Positions 24,020 to 33,837 of a stretch of 41,993 nucleotides of DNA are shown here, in pieces. Below the pieces are notes generated by a model. That model did no database searches. It had not been told where the DNA came from and was given only the letters and a program-made list of their open reading frames with translations. The position numbers and the translations under genes are program-made. Source of the stretch: Oppiella nova (lineage: Eukaryota; Arthropoda; Arachnida; Sarcoptiformes; Oppiidae); assembly GCA_905397405.1 (NCBI GenBank), contig CAJPVJ010000092.1, positions 1 through 41,993 of the forward strand, given 5' to 3'. Each line of letters starts with the position of its first letter. The stretch's first letter is position 1.

Positions 24020-26714
24020 TCACTCATCCGTTTGTTGTTGTTGTCGGAGTCCTTCCATCATTAAGATGTGATCGTTTTCCATCATTTGTCGCACTTCTGA
24101 TAATTGACTCAAAACTCGTTTCCTAAATTCGACTTCTGTTTAACCATTCAATGAATGAATGCTTAGTTTATAGACTAACGAATAAATTATATTTACCTTT
24201 GGTTTGGTCGTCGTTTATCTCGTCATCACTCGACGATGAATCGGCGTCTGAATTGTAATACTCAGCAGAATTGGGATCAGTTCTGTGGTGAGCGTTCGTT
24301 TGAGTGGCTGTCGGTTGCGCTGATTTGATCGATTGGCTCATCGCTGACGCCAGAGATCGCGATACAGTTTTCGATTTGTTATGCATTGGAGTGGCTGATG
24401 GCTGTCTGTCTCTCATATGCATATAAGTAGGACTTCTTAGCAGAGAGAGGGGCGACGCAGGGATTGTCATCGAATCCCTCTTATGTTTGTCCACATCTTT
24501 CTTATGAGCCGAGCGCTCAGCCCTTTGGCGGATAGCTCTTTGTTCGGCCTCATACTCGAGCAATAGTTTCATTCTCTGGACCTCTAGTTTGCGTTCGAGT
24601 TCTTCCTCCTCAAGACGGATGCGTTCTCTCTCCTCATCCTTAATCCGTTGTCTTTCTTCGCACTGTTTGCGGAGTTCTTCCCTATATTTTTGTGCCTTTA
24701 ATCGACTCGAATGTGTGGCCAATAATCGACTCCTGGGTGTTATGAAATCGGGACTAAACTTATTGTTGGAGCAATAAAATTGGCCCACAATTGGCACTGT
24801 ATATCCATTTGTATGGCTGTCCTCTACAGGAACAAAGTCGTCGATATCCATGCCCTCCACTCCATTGAGTTCGTTGTGTTTTCGCTCTTCATTTCGTTTC
24901 TTATTTAATAATTCTTTATAATTCTGATCCACTTTTACAACTCTTTTTGGTTTTTTCTTTTCATTTTGAAGTTCTGTTTCCAGTTTTGATTTCTAATGAA
25001 ATTTAATTATAATAAAAATCATACATGACATCAATATTGAAACACCTGTTCCAGGAATAGCTGATATTCTTGACGGCGTTGGTCTGCCAGTTGTCGCCGT
25101 TTTAAGTCATACTTGGCTGAAGACAACCCACCGAACAGATCCTCCACTTCTTCCAACTGATAATATATTTGCCAATTATTTTAAAGTGTTTTGCATTTAG
25201 ATTTTCAAACCATCAAAAGTAATAAACATTTGAAACGAACCATCAAATCATTGGAATCTCCAGTTTCTTGAGGAACTGTAGATTTCTTGTTAACCTGCCC
25301 TTCATTTGTTTCATTAGGTTTTTGTTGAAACTAATGGTCAAACAATTTTATAAATTATGTTATTTTATGAGATAAATATTGCGCTTTTGTTAATTGAAAT
25401 AAACTACGAGAAGTCATGCAATTACAGAATTTAGAGATCTTTTTTAGTGTTATTACATATAATAGTATCAACGAATCAATCGATACATAATATGACATGA
25501 AATCGATTTGGGATATAATTCTTAAGATATGGGAGGTATACATGTGAGGGAATCACCAACGGATCTCTCAAATCTTAACTTTCAATAAAAAACCAATCAA
25601 ATATTATATAAAGGATTAAGTTGTAAATAAGTGTATATCGTATTTATTACTTAATACTTGAAAATAAACACTTAATTTCAAAGTAATACACTGTATGTAA
25701 ATGTTTAAATTTCTTATTCACTACTTGAGTAATAAATAAATTGAAGTGAGTTAAACAATTGTAAAAAATAAAAGTTAGAAAACAATTGCCATAAAAATAT
25801 TGATGCAAAATTGAATGACAGTCATTAGGGATGGCATAATATAAGGGACCCCCATAATATGTCATGTGTCACAGGGAGGCAATGAATGAAACAAATGAAT
25901 GTTTGCTACAATATATTAATACATATCTATGTTTTATGAGCTATGATCACAGATCATAGCATACGATAAGATCATTATGTTATGACCGCTACTATTCATA
26001 GACTATTGCATTATAACTGTTATGACAAAATTACATAACAACTTAAAAATAAACTTTTATTTTTATTACAATCTACAAAAAAAAGTTTTTTTCCAATAAT
26101 ATTACACTAAAATGACATCAATTGTCTGAAAATAGTCTCAAATTGAGTTTGAATAGCATAATAATAATGTACTGATATATTGATACAGTATTACGATTAT
26201 GGTAACTGTAATATTGATTTAACATTCAAATTATAAATTCAAAATCTAGTTACAGATATTTGTCTTAAGCTTTCAAATATAAGATCAGAAACTCATTATT
26301 AGACATCATTTAACATTAATTTATCGGTTATTTAGTAGTGATTGAGTGAATGCGAGGGGAGGGGAGGGGAGGGGAGTGACAGTAAGACAGGTATATTATG
26401 CTGTCAATTGAATGTCAGGTCAAATAAGTGGATATTTGTTGCAAAAAAGGCATAAAAAGACAATCAATTGAATGAAACGCATGACCAATACATTGAACGC
26501 TTGAATGGCATCTCATATGATATAATACATGCCATTAATGACTAAAATTACTGAATCTAATGATAAATACCTGATTGTTGTCCACTTGAGTATCACTCGT
26601 GGGAACCGCTTGTCTATCAACTGAATCCAGAAATTGATACAAACTTTCAATTGTTTTGCGTTTGGTTTTCATAAAATAGTTTTGTTTGGCAATGAAATCA
26701 CTGATTGAACACAT
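24020..26714 (-). CDS. CSPP1: CSPP1-like centrosome/spindle-pole coiled-coil protein
   Basis: Proposed exons from the 5' end: 26714-26571, 25330-25241, 25150-25046, 24992-24197 and 24135-24020, about 416 aa. Similarity to vertebrate CSPP1 is scattered but in order: SDFIAKQNYFMKTKRK near the start (human LDEFIEEQKARLAEDK), LFGGLSSAKYDLKRRQLADQ ([20 protein letters not shown]), NYKELLNKKRNEERKHNEL (AYEELLNQRRLEEDRYRQL), then a strong Arg/Glu coiled coil (KYREELRKQCEERQRIKDEE, MKLLLEYEAEQ) and SQLSEVRQMM (ELSEMRKQL). CSPP1 binds microtubule ends at centrosomes and in cilia. The protein is about a third of the vertebrate length, so exons may be missed in the 1.2-kb first intron. Exon 3 is awkward: the best acceptor (25158, giving LEEVEE) breaks the frame by one base, so I used a weaker one at 25151. 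Start is the first ATG of an exon that shares its promoter region with PPIL2. Confidence 0.6.
25940..25960. repeat. 9-bp perfect hairpin in CSPP1-like intron
   Basis: gctatgatc, a three-base aca loop, then gatcatagc. It lies in the first intron of the CSPP1-like gene. No function can be assigned. Confidence 0.8.
26356..26374 (+). other. G-quadruplex candidate
   Basis: Four runs of GGGG at 26356-26359, 26361-26364, 26366-26369 and 26371-26374, each separated by a single A. This fits the strict G4 rule with one-base loops, which form the most stable quadruplexes. It lies in the first intron of the CSPP1-like gene, as C-runs in that gene's RNA, about 0.2 kb past its first exon. Confidence 0.75.
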
Positions 26715-27009
26715 GTTTGGCTTTATATAAAAAACAAATTTATAAATTCACATAAAATATTCAATGAAGTGACAGATAATGAACAGTCAATTGTTTTTCA
26801 ATGCAAACAAAAAGCGATTATTTTTTGAAAGTTGAGTGCATTTTGGAAATTGTGTTCAATTTGTGGCAAAACAGTGACAAAAGCGCCGACTATTGCATCA
26901 CTCGATCACTACATCTGTTTTGCACACAATTTCGCACTTTCTTTATAAACGTGTTGTCAATACATTGGATCAACATTTCGGTGACAATTAGTGACCAACT
27001 GATGAAATA
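26715..27009. promoter_or_regulatory. Shared promoter region of CSPP1-like gene and PPIL2
   Basis: The two ATGs are head to head with 295 bp between them. No coding signal or repeat seen. A two-way promoter is the simplest reading. Confidence 0.45.
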
Positions 27010-28581
27010 ATGGGTAAAAAACAGCACCAAAAGGATAAGCTATACCTGACGTGCACTGAATGGTCGACTCTATACGGCGGGCGGACTGCCCTTCAGTCGC
27101 TTCTGGACGCCACGGCTGACCAGCAGTTCCGACGCCTACCTCTGGATCACTGCTCGCTATCTCTTCAACCCTTCACTCATCCCTATTGTAACACAAAGGG
27201 AGTGATCTATGATCTCCAGAATATCGTGCCATTTGTCCAGAAGTTTGGAATCGATCCGTACGATGGATCCAAACTCGAGATGAAGTCTTTGGTTAAACTC
27301 CTCTTCCATCAGAGCAATGACGGCCACAACCACTGCCCCGTCCTCTACAAGATCTTCACTCAGAACTCACACATCGTTGCCATCAGAACCACTGGAAACG
27401 TGTTTTCGTACGAAGCCGTCGAAGAACTCAATCTGAAGGCTAAACACATGAAAGACTTGCTGACAGACCAACCGTTCACTAAGAAAGACATTATTGTATT
27501 ACAAGATCCCAAAGATATCTCCAAATTCAATGTCTGCGACTTCTATCACATCAAACACCAGTTGAGTCTCGAAGACGATGAGGAAAAGGACGCGTCTTTC
27601 AACTTAAGGAATATTAATAACGAGACCAGAGATACACTCAAAGAGTTGAGTGAATTGGAGGCCAAGAAGGAGAAGAAAGAGCCCAAAGAGCCGAAGAAGG
27701 AAGCGGTGAAAGCGGACAAACTGAATGCCGCGCACTACTCGACCGGTGCGGTGGCCGCCTCTTTCACGTCCACTGCGATGGACCCGATTTGGTCGAAGTT
27801 AGAGCCGGCAGTTCTCGACGAAGACCTCATCACCTACTCGAAGGTCAAGAAGAAGGGATACGTCAGACTGATCACCAATTTGGGAAATATTAATCTCGAG
27901 TTATATTGCGATCAAACCCCCAAAACGTGTCATAATTTCCTCAAACTTTGTAAAAATGATTATTACGTTAACAATATTTTTCACCGTTTGATCAAAAACT
28001 TTATGATACAATCGGGAGACCCGACCGGCACTGGAAAGGGCGGTGAATCGGCTTTCGGTCAACCATTTGCCGATGAAATTAAACCTCAATTTAGTCACGA
28101 GGGAAGGGGTGTCTTAAGTATGGCTAACTCTGGGCCCAACACTAATAAATCGCAATTCTTCATAACATTCCGCTCGTGTAAGCATTTGGACAAAAAGCAC
28201 ACCATTTTCGGCCGAGTGGTCGGTGGTCTCGAGGTTTTGGATAAAATGGAGAGAATTAAGACCAACGATAAGGACAGACCATTAGAAGAGATCAAAATTA
28301 TAAGGACTTCTATTTTTGTGGACCCGTTTCAGGAAATTGAAGACCAAATGAAACAACAAAGAGAAGATATGCGTAAAGAGGAACAGGAAATGAAGGACAA
28401 GGAGGCCATGAAGTCGAAGAAGACAGAGATGAAAGCCCATCGCACAGGTATTGGCTCTTTCATCGACTTGAATGCTCTCAAACGGAGTAAACCGGCAGAA
28501 GATGAAAGGGAGGCATCGGTTGTGAAAAAGACGAAGACATCGGCAGTGGTGGGAGGGTTCGGTAATTTCAGTAATTGGTGA
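27010..28581 (+). CDS. PPIL2: PPIL2, U-box cyclophilin of the spliceosome
   Basis: One uninterrupted exon of 523 aa (human 520). PPIL2 (CYC4/Cyp60) is a nuclear protein that joins early spliceosomes and carries a U-box of the ubiquitin-ligase type plus a cyclophilin domain. N-terminus MGKKQHQKDKLYLTCTEW; U-box about residues 35-110 (FRRLPLDHCSLSLQPF, YDLQNIVPFVQKFG, HCPVLYKIF); TTGNVFSYEAVEELN; a charged linker with LNAAHYSTG and ASFTSTAM; cyclophilin domain about 275-440 (GYVRLITNLGNINLELYCD, IFHRLIKNFMIQSGDPTGTG, SMANSGPN, SQFFITF, HTIFGRVVGG); C-terminus GFGNFSNW, like the human GFGDFSSW. The usual cyclophilin tryptophan for cyclosporin binding is not evident, and FMIQSGDP departs from the common FMIQGGD by one residue. 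Poly(A) signals at 28617-28622 and 28625-28630. The lack of introns stands out beside multi-exon neighbours. Confidence 0.97.
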   Translation: MGKKQHQKDKLYLTCTEWSTLYGGRTALQSLLDATADQQFRRLPLDHCSLSLQPFTHPYCNTKGVIYDLQNIVPFVQKFGIDPYDGSKLEMKSLVKLLFHQSNDGHNHCPVLYKIFTQNSHIVAIRTTGNVFSYEAVEELNLKAKHMKDLLTDQPFTKKDIIVLQDPKDISKFNVCDFYHIKHQLSLEDDEEKDASFNLRNINNETRDTLKELSELEAKKEKKEPKEPKKEAVKADKLNAAHYSTGAVAASFTSTAMDPIWSKLEPAVLDEDLITYSKVKKKGYVRLITNLGNINLELYCDQTPKTCHNFLKLCKNDYYVNNIFHRLIKNFMIQSGDPTGTGKGGESAFGQPFADEIKPQFSHEGRGVLSMANSGPNTNKSQFFITFRSCKHLDKKHTIFGRVVGGLEVLDKMERIKTNDKDRPLEEIKIIRTSIFVDPFQEIEDQMKQQREDMRKEEQEMKDKEAMKSKKTEMKAHRTGIGSFIDLNALKRSKPAEDEREASVVKKTKTSAVVGGFGNFSNW

Positions 28582-29438
28582 ATCATATGTCATATAACTG
28601 TAAAACTTATCATTTGAATAAAGAAATAAAAAATCATTTTCATATGCAATGCAAATTCATATGTTATAAAAGCATACGTAACTTATACCGTAATATATAT
28701 TTTTAATCCAAGAAAAGGCTGAACAATAAAATCCAGTTCTTAGCGAATGTTATGATTTATTATATACGATGTCCTCCGGCTATCCCTATATTAGTGGTTC
28801 CGTTGTTATATCTGCCATACGTTCAGCCCTTTGTTAGCAATTATTGTGAGCAAAGAATTGGCCGTTCGTTCAACCGATTAGGGAAGGGGTCAATGAATGA
28901 GAGCTAAAGTGCAGGAATTTGTTGAAACCACTCGTCCTATCATTCATTTGTATAAAAGACTGATTTTCAAGACCACAGTATTGTAAACCTGTTGTCGTTG
29001 TTCTTGTTTTTTGACTTATTTTCAGATCACTTGTAAATAAGTTATTGTATTAAAGATTTTGTGCTTTACTTAAACTTGTGTTTTAAGCTTTGAGTGCATT
29101 AATAGCTTTTGACACAACTCTATGCGTTTTGTTCTACAAGTTTGTCATATTTCTCATCAGATTTCATCAAAACTGAGGTTTCGTTAAACTAGTAATCATT
29201 GCCTGAAATAATTTATTATTTTTCAAGCAATTGTCTCAAAGTTTTGCTTTCAAACTAATTCGAGCGTAAGATATGATTACTAAACCACGAAATGCTTAAT
29301 AAGTTGCAAGACAATACTTCTGTTGTGTATTTTAATCAATTATTTTTAATATTTCATGAATAATTAAATAACGTTTTTGTGGTGAATGTGAATAAAGATT
29401 TTCTATTGTTAATTAAAACTTCACTTAATTAACTAATA
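28582..29438 (+). other. PPIL2 3' UTR and RAB23 upstream region
   Basis: After two PPIL2 poly(A) signals (28617-28630) comes non-coding sequence up to the RAB23 ATG at 29439. A segment from about 28750 to 29100 is less AT-rich than its surroundings, has a TATAAAAG at about 28951 and an ATTAAAG downstream. It may be the RAB23 promoter and 5' UTR, or a remnant inserted element (see findings). Confidence 0.4.
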
Positions 29439-32400
29439 ATGAGAGACGACGACTTAGAGCTAGCAATTAAGGTAAGCAATGCATTGTCATTCATAAATCA
29501 ATAACTTATATTAATATAAAAACCTTTGAAGTAAATGAAGGTTAATAATTGTTGAGTAAATTTTTGGAATATTACAAATAAATTTTAAATTAGACTCAAT
29601 GAAATATTTTGTTTTATTTTGTTGTAAATTAGAAATATTTCAAACCAAAATTAGATTATTAAATGATTGACAATTCAAGGAATACTCCCTTTTGTTTCCT
29701 AACAGTAATAATTATTGTTCCTTTATTGGTATGACATGGTATTCCTGTGGTTAAAAATATAATACTGTACTTATACGGTACTATACTGTATAATGTATAA
29801 CTTGATAACTACAATTTAACCGGAAATGTAAAATTCAATCATTCTTTAATTATTTACTAAATTTTTTATTGAAAAATCGTGAGAAACAACTTGAAATAAA
29901 TTTACCTTATATTTACTATAACTACTAGTACTTGTATATTAAATTTATATAAAATATTACCCCATGCACATACAATAGATAATCTAACTAAATTTTTTTA
30001 TAATATACTGGTCATATATTAATTTCACAATACAGTATAATATTAATTTAGCATAAATTAAAAATATTTTCAGTATTATAAAAATTATGTAAAAATACAA
30101 AACTATACTTATAGTACCGTACTTTAGAATCTATGACATTCTATGTTATAGATTCTATGATATGAAATTTTCATAGTGAAAATATTTTATTCTTTTACGG
30201 TAATTATATTATAATATATTTCGAATAACTCTACATTTTAATATTTAATAATTTTTAAAATTTCTAAAGCTCATAAAATTATTTTAAAATTACTTTTCAC
30301 CGGTTCACCCGTTGTATTTTGCTAGTTGTCCACTTTTCAAATTAAATTACAACCATAAAACATATTATTTACAAGAAAACCACATTACAGTATAAGTAAT
30401 ACTTCCATTATTGTTATATTAAATTTTTATAAAATGAATGACAGATTGTAATCGTTGGCAATGGAGTGGTCGGCAAGAGTTCAATGATTCAGAGATTCTG
30501 CAGAGGAATCTTCACTAATGAATACAAGAAAACACTTGGAGTAGACTTTATGGAGAGAATGATCCGGTAGTTTATAATACATCTAAATTTACTTTAATAT
30601 GAGATAAAAATATAATTTGAATGAATGTTTAGTGTGAAATCAGAAAATATAAGATTAATGCTCTGGGACACAGCAGGTATGATGATTTGAATGTTAAACA
30701 AATTGGTATCAATTATGTGGTCTGATGTGAGAAATCTTTTTAATTGCAATGCAATGACAGGACAGGAAGAATTCGATGCAATTACTAAAGCATATTACAG
30801 AGGTTTGCATTGTTTAATATATTGAATATATTGTACTGTATTTTTATAAAATATCATTTATATTCATTCAAATTANNNNNNNNNNNNNNNNNNNNNNNNN
30901 NNNNNNNNNNNNNNNNNNNNNNNNNNNNNNNNNNNNNNNNNNNNNNNNNNNNNNNNNNNNNNNNNNNNNNNNNNNNNNNNNNNNNNNNNNNNNNNNNNNN
31001 NNNNNNNNNNNNNNNNNNNNNNNNNNNNNNNNNNNNNNNNNNNNNNNNNNNNNNNNNNNNNNNNNNNNNNNNNNNNNNNNNNNNNNNNNNNNNNNNNNNN
31101 NNNNNNNNNNNNNNNNNNNNNNNNNNNNNNNNNNNNNNNNNNNNNNNNNNNNNNNNNNNNNNNNNNNNNNNNNNNNNNNNNNNNNNNNNNNNNNNNNNNN
31201 NNNNNNNNNNNNNNNNNNNNNNNNNNNNNNNNNNNNNNNNNNNNNNNNNNNNNNNNNNNNNNNNNNNNNNNNNNNNNNNNNNNNNNNNNNNNNNNNNNNN
31301 NNNNNNNNNNNNNNNNNNNNNNNNNNNNNNNNNNNNNNNNNNNNNNNNNNNNNNNNTTTTTTATAATATACTGGTCATATATTAATTTCACAATACAGTA
31401 TAATATTAATTTAGCATAAATTAAAAATATTTTCAGTATTATAAAAATTATGTAAAAATACAAAACTATACTTATAGTACCGTACTTTAGAATCTATGAC
31501 ATTCTATGTTATAGATTCTATGATATGAAATTTTCATAGTGAAAATATTTTATTCTTTTACGGTAATTATATTATAATATATTTCGAATAACTCTACATT
31601 TTAATATTTAATAATTTTTAAAATTTCTAAAGCTCATAAAATTATTTTAAAATTACTTTTCACCGGTTCACCCGTTGTATTTTGCTAGTTGTCCACTTTT
31701 CAAATTAAATTACAACCATAAAACATATTATTTACAAGAAAACCACATTACAGTATAAGTAATACTTCCATTATTGTTATATTAAATTTTTATAAAATGA
31801 ATGACAGATTGTAATCGTTGGCAATGGAGTGGTCGGCAAGAGTTCAATGATTCAGAGATTCTGCAGAGGAATCTTCACTAATGAATACAAGAAAACACTT
31901 GGAGTAGACTTTATGGAGAGAATGATCCGGTAGTTTATAATACATCTAAATTTACTTTAATATGAGATAAAAATATAATTTGAATGAATGTTTAGTGTGA
32001 AATCAGAAAATATAAGATTAATGCTCTGGGACACAGCAGGTATGATGATTTGAATGTTAAACAAATTGGTATCAATTATGTGGTCTGATGTGAGAAATGT
32101 TTTTAATTGCAATGCAATGACAGGACAGGAAGAATTCGATGCAATTACTAAAGCATATTACAGAGGTTTGCATTCTTTCATTCATATAATTCATAATTTC
32201 TTAATTCTTGTCTTCAATTGTTTAATATATTGTACTCTATTTTTATCAAATATAGTTTATATTCATTCAAATTACATTCAAACTCATATTAAATGTATTT
32301 CAGGAGCCAATGCATGTGTTATAGTATTCTCGACAACAGATCGTCAATCGTTTTTAAGTATTGAAAAGTGGAAAAAGAAAGTCGAGTTCGAGTGCGGGGA

Positions 32401-33643
32401 CATCCCTATGGCCATCGTAAATATAATTTGAATGAATGTTTAGTGTGAAATCAGAAAATATAAGATTAATGCTCTGGGACACAGCAGGTATGATGATTTG
32501 AATGTTAAACAAATTGGTATCAATTATGTGGTCTGATGTGAGAAATCTTTTTAATTGCAATGCAATGACAGGACAGGAAGAATTCGATGCAATTACTAAA
32601 GCATATTACAGAGGTTTGCATTGTTTAATATATTGAATATATTGTACTGTATTTTTATAAAATATCATTTATATTCATTCAAATTACATTCAAACTCATA
32701 TTCTTACATAAAGTCCTCGGTTACGTACACAATATCATAAGAGCTGTTGTCTAGCAGTTAGCAAAAATTCATAACTTTTCACCTTTTTCTTTCAGCTCAA
32801 GCTCACGCCCCTGTAGGGATACCGGTAGCATCACAATAAGATTGATTTGTCTCATCAGAGTGTTGTCAGACGTGAAGAAGTGGATAGTCTGGTGAAGAGA
32901 CATCACTGGAAACTATTCAGAACATCAGTTAAAGACAACATTAATGTAGAAAACGGTAAATGATTATATTGTTTGTAAAAAATCAAATGAATTTTCAAGA
33001 TATTTGTGGCGAAACACTATATGATTGTAATACTGATGTGTATAGTCTTCCACTTCCTCGCCGAGTCGTACATCACTTCCATTAGCGATGACTACAATGA
33101 AGAACCAGTTCTGCACTCTTCGAGCCAACCCTTCTTTGCTAATAACATGTCAAACATAATGCCTTCAAATACAGGCCACACATCATTTGCAGCATTAAGT
33201 AACTAAACTTCACTGCATTTCCATTATATGTTCACAATTTGCTTTCAAATCAAATGAATCGCTAATAAAATTGTTTTGCAATAATAGATCCACTCTATCA
33301 TCAAAGGATGGGACCATTTGTACCGCAATACAGACAGAACAGTCAAAGCTATCAATTGGGCTATAATTACGTGAACACCAGAGGAATGGGTTTGCAGTCG
33401 TCGTATGGAAGTAATGCAATCCTAAGTCACTATCGATGTAAAGGCAAATACAATGCATTACCGCATCGGTCGCAGAGTTCTGGCATAAGGTTACACCACA
33501 ACAGACCTCAACCACAATCACAATACGAACAACTCTTAGCCAAACACTCACTCCATAATAGCTATCACTACTCCAATGGTTATTCAAATTCTGATCACAT
33601 ATTAAATAAAAATTCATTTTTCAAAACCTGTAGAATATTCTAA
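29439..33643 (+). CDS. RAB23: RAB23 small GTPase, locus scrambled in the assembly
   Basis: RAB23 is a Rab-family GTPase acting at the cilium and endosomes and restraining Hedgehog signalling in vertebrates. Exon 1 is 29439-29471 (MRDDDLELAIK). Exons 2-4 occur as copy A (30445-30566, 30633-30676, 30761-30802) and copy B (31808-31929, 31996-32039, 32124-32165); exons 3-4 occur again as copy C (32444-32487, 32572-32613). Then exon 5 32304-32416, exon 6 32829-32955, exon 7 33046-33198 and exon 8 33288-33643. One set of each gives 329 aa in frame (human 237). Motifs: GNGVVGKSS (P-loop), TLGVDF (switch I), WDTAGQEEFDAITKAYYRG, STTDRQSF, NKID, FRTSVKDN, VFHFLAES. The longer tail is rich in Ser, His, Asn and Tyr and ends in CRIF, a CaaX prenylation box; human RAB23 also ends in a CaaX box (CSIP). 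The exon 5-6 join is uncertain: it reads AIHHNKID where VLVQNKID is expected. Confidence 0.88.
29994..30875 (+). repeat. RAB23 duplicated segment, copy A
   Basis: Bases 29994 to about 30811 match copy B at 31357 to about 32174 (offset 1363) and include exons 2-4. I see one substitution, C at 30736 against G at 32099. Copy A stops at the N gap. Its intron 4 is the short form, unlike that of copy B, so A and B look like two alleles. Confidence 0.9.
30876..31356. other. Assembly gap of 481 N
   Basis: A run of N separates copies A and B of RAB23 exons 2-4. Both sides are RAB23 intron sequence. The frames that span it carry no information. Confidence 1.
31357..32418 (+). repeat. RAB23 duplicated segment, copy B
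   Basis: It begins exactly at the end of the N gap with sequence equal to copy A from 29994. Intron 4 here is longer than in copies A and C (extra cattctttcattcatataat-type sequence), and it leads on to exon 5. The segment ends at about 32418, where copy C sequence takes over at the exon 5 border. Confidence 0.85.
32419..32686 (+). repeat. RAB23 duplicated segment, copy C
   Basis: 268 bp that match 30608-30875 of copy A (offset 1811), including the base that distinguishes A from B and the short intron 4. Copy C carries exons 3 and 4 and extends copy A past the point where A is cut by N. It therefore looks like the same allele as A placed a second time. Confidence 0.88.
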
Positions 33644-33682
33644 ACACTAAATTCATTGTATATTTCAATTCAATTTACAATA

Positions 33683-33779
33683 TTTATTATTCCTCTAAAG
33701 TTATTAACATATAGTTTGAGTACAATTGTATCATAAAATGTAATCGCATTTAATATCTAACAAACAAATGATTAATAAA
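33683..33779. promoter_or_regulatory. Crossed poly(A) signals of RAB23 and NDUFS5
   Basis: RAB23 has AATAAA at 33774-33779 (+), 131 bases past its stop. NDUFS5 has AATAAA as the complement of 33683-33688, 150 bases past its stop. The signals lie beyond each other, so the two 3' UTRs should overlap antisense by about 90 bases or more. Confidence 0.6.
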
Positions 33780-33837
33780 ATCAAATCAATGCTAATCGAA
33801 GTCTATATTAAACTCATTGAAGCCATGGCTGTGTTGC

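Noticed and set aside
30126-30156. Inverted repeat AGAATCTAT / ATAGATTCT in RAB23 intron 1
   Set aside because: Nine-base arms in very AT-rich DNA are expected by chance; also present in copy B. No transposon ends or target duplication seen.
30810-31463. Two frames of about 190 codons on either strand
   Set aside because: They consist almost wholly of N from the assembly gap.
29994-32686. True tandem duplication of RAB23 exons as a new Rab architecture
   Set aside because: One exon 1 and one exon 6-8 set, an N gap, and allele-like differences make unmerged haplotypes far more likely.
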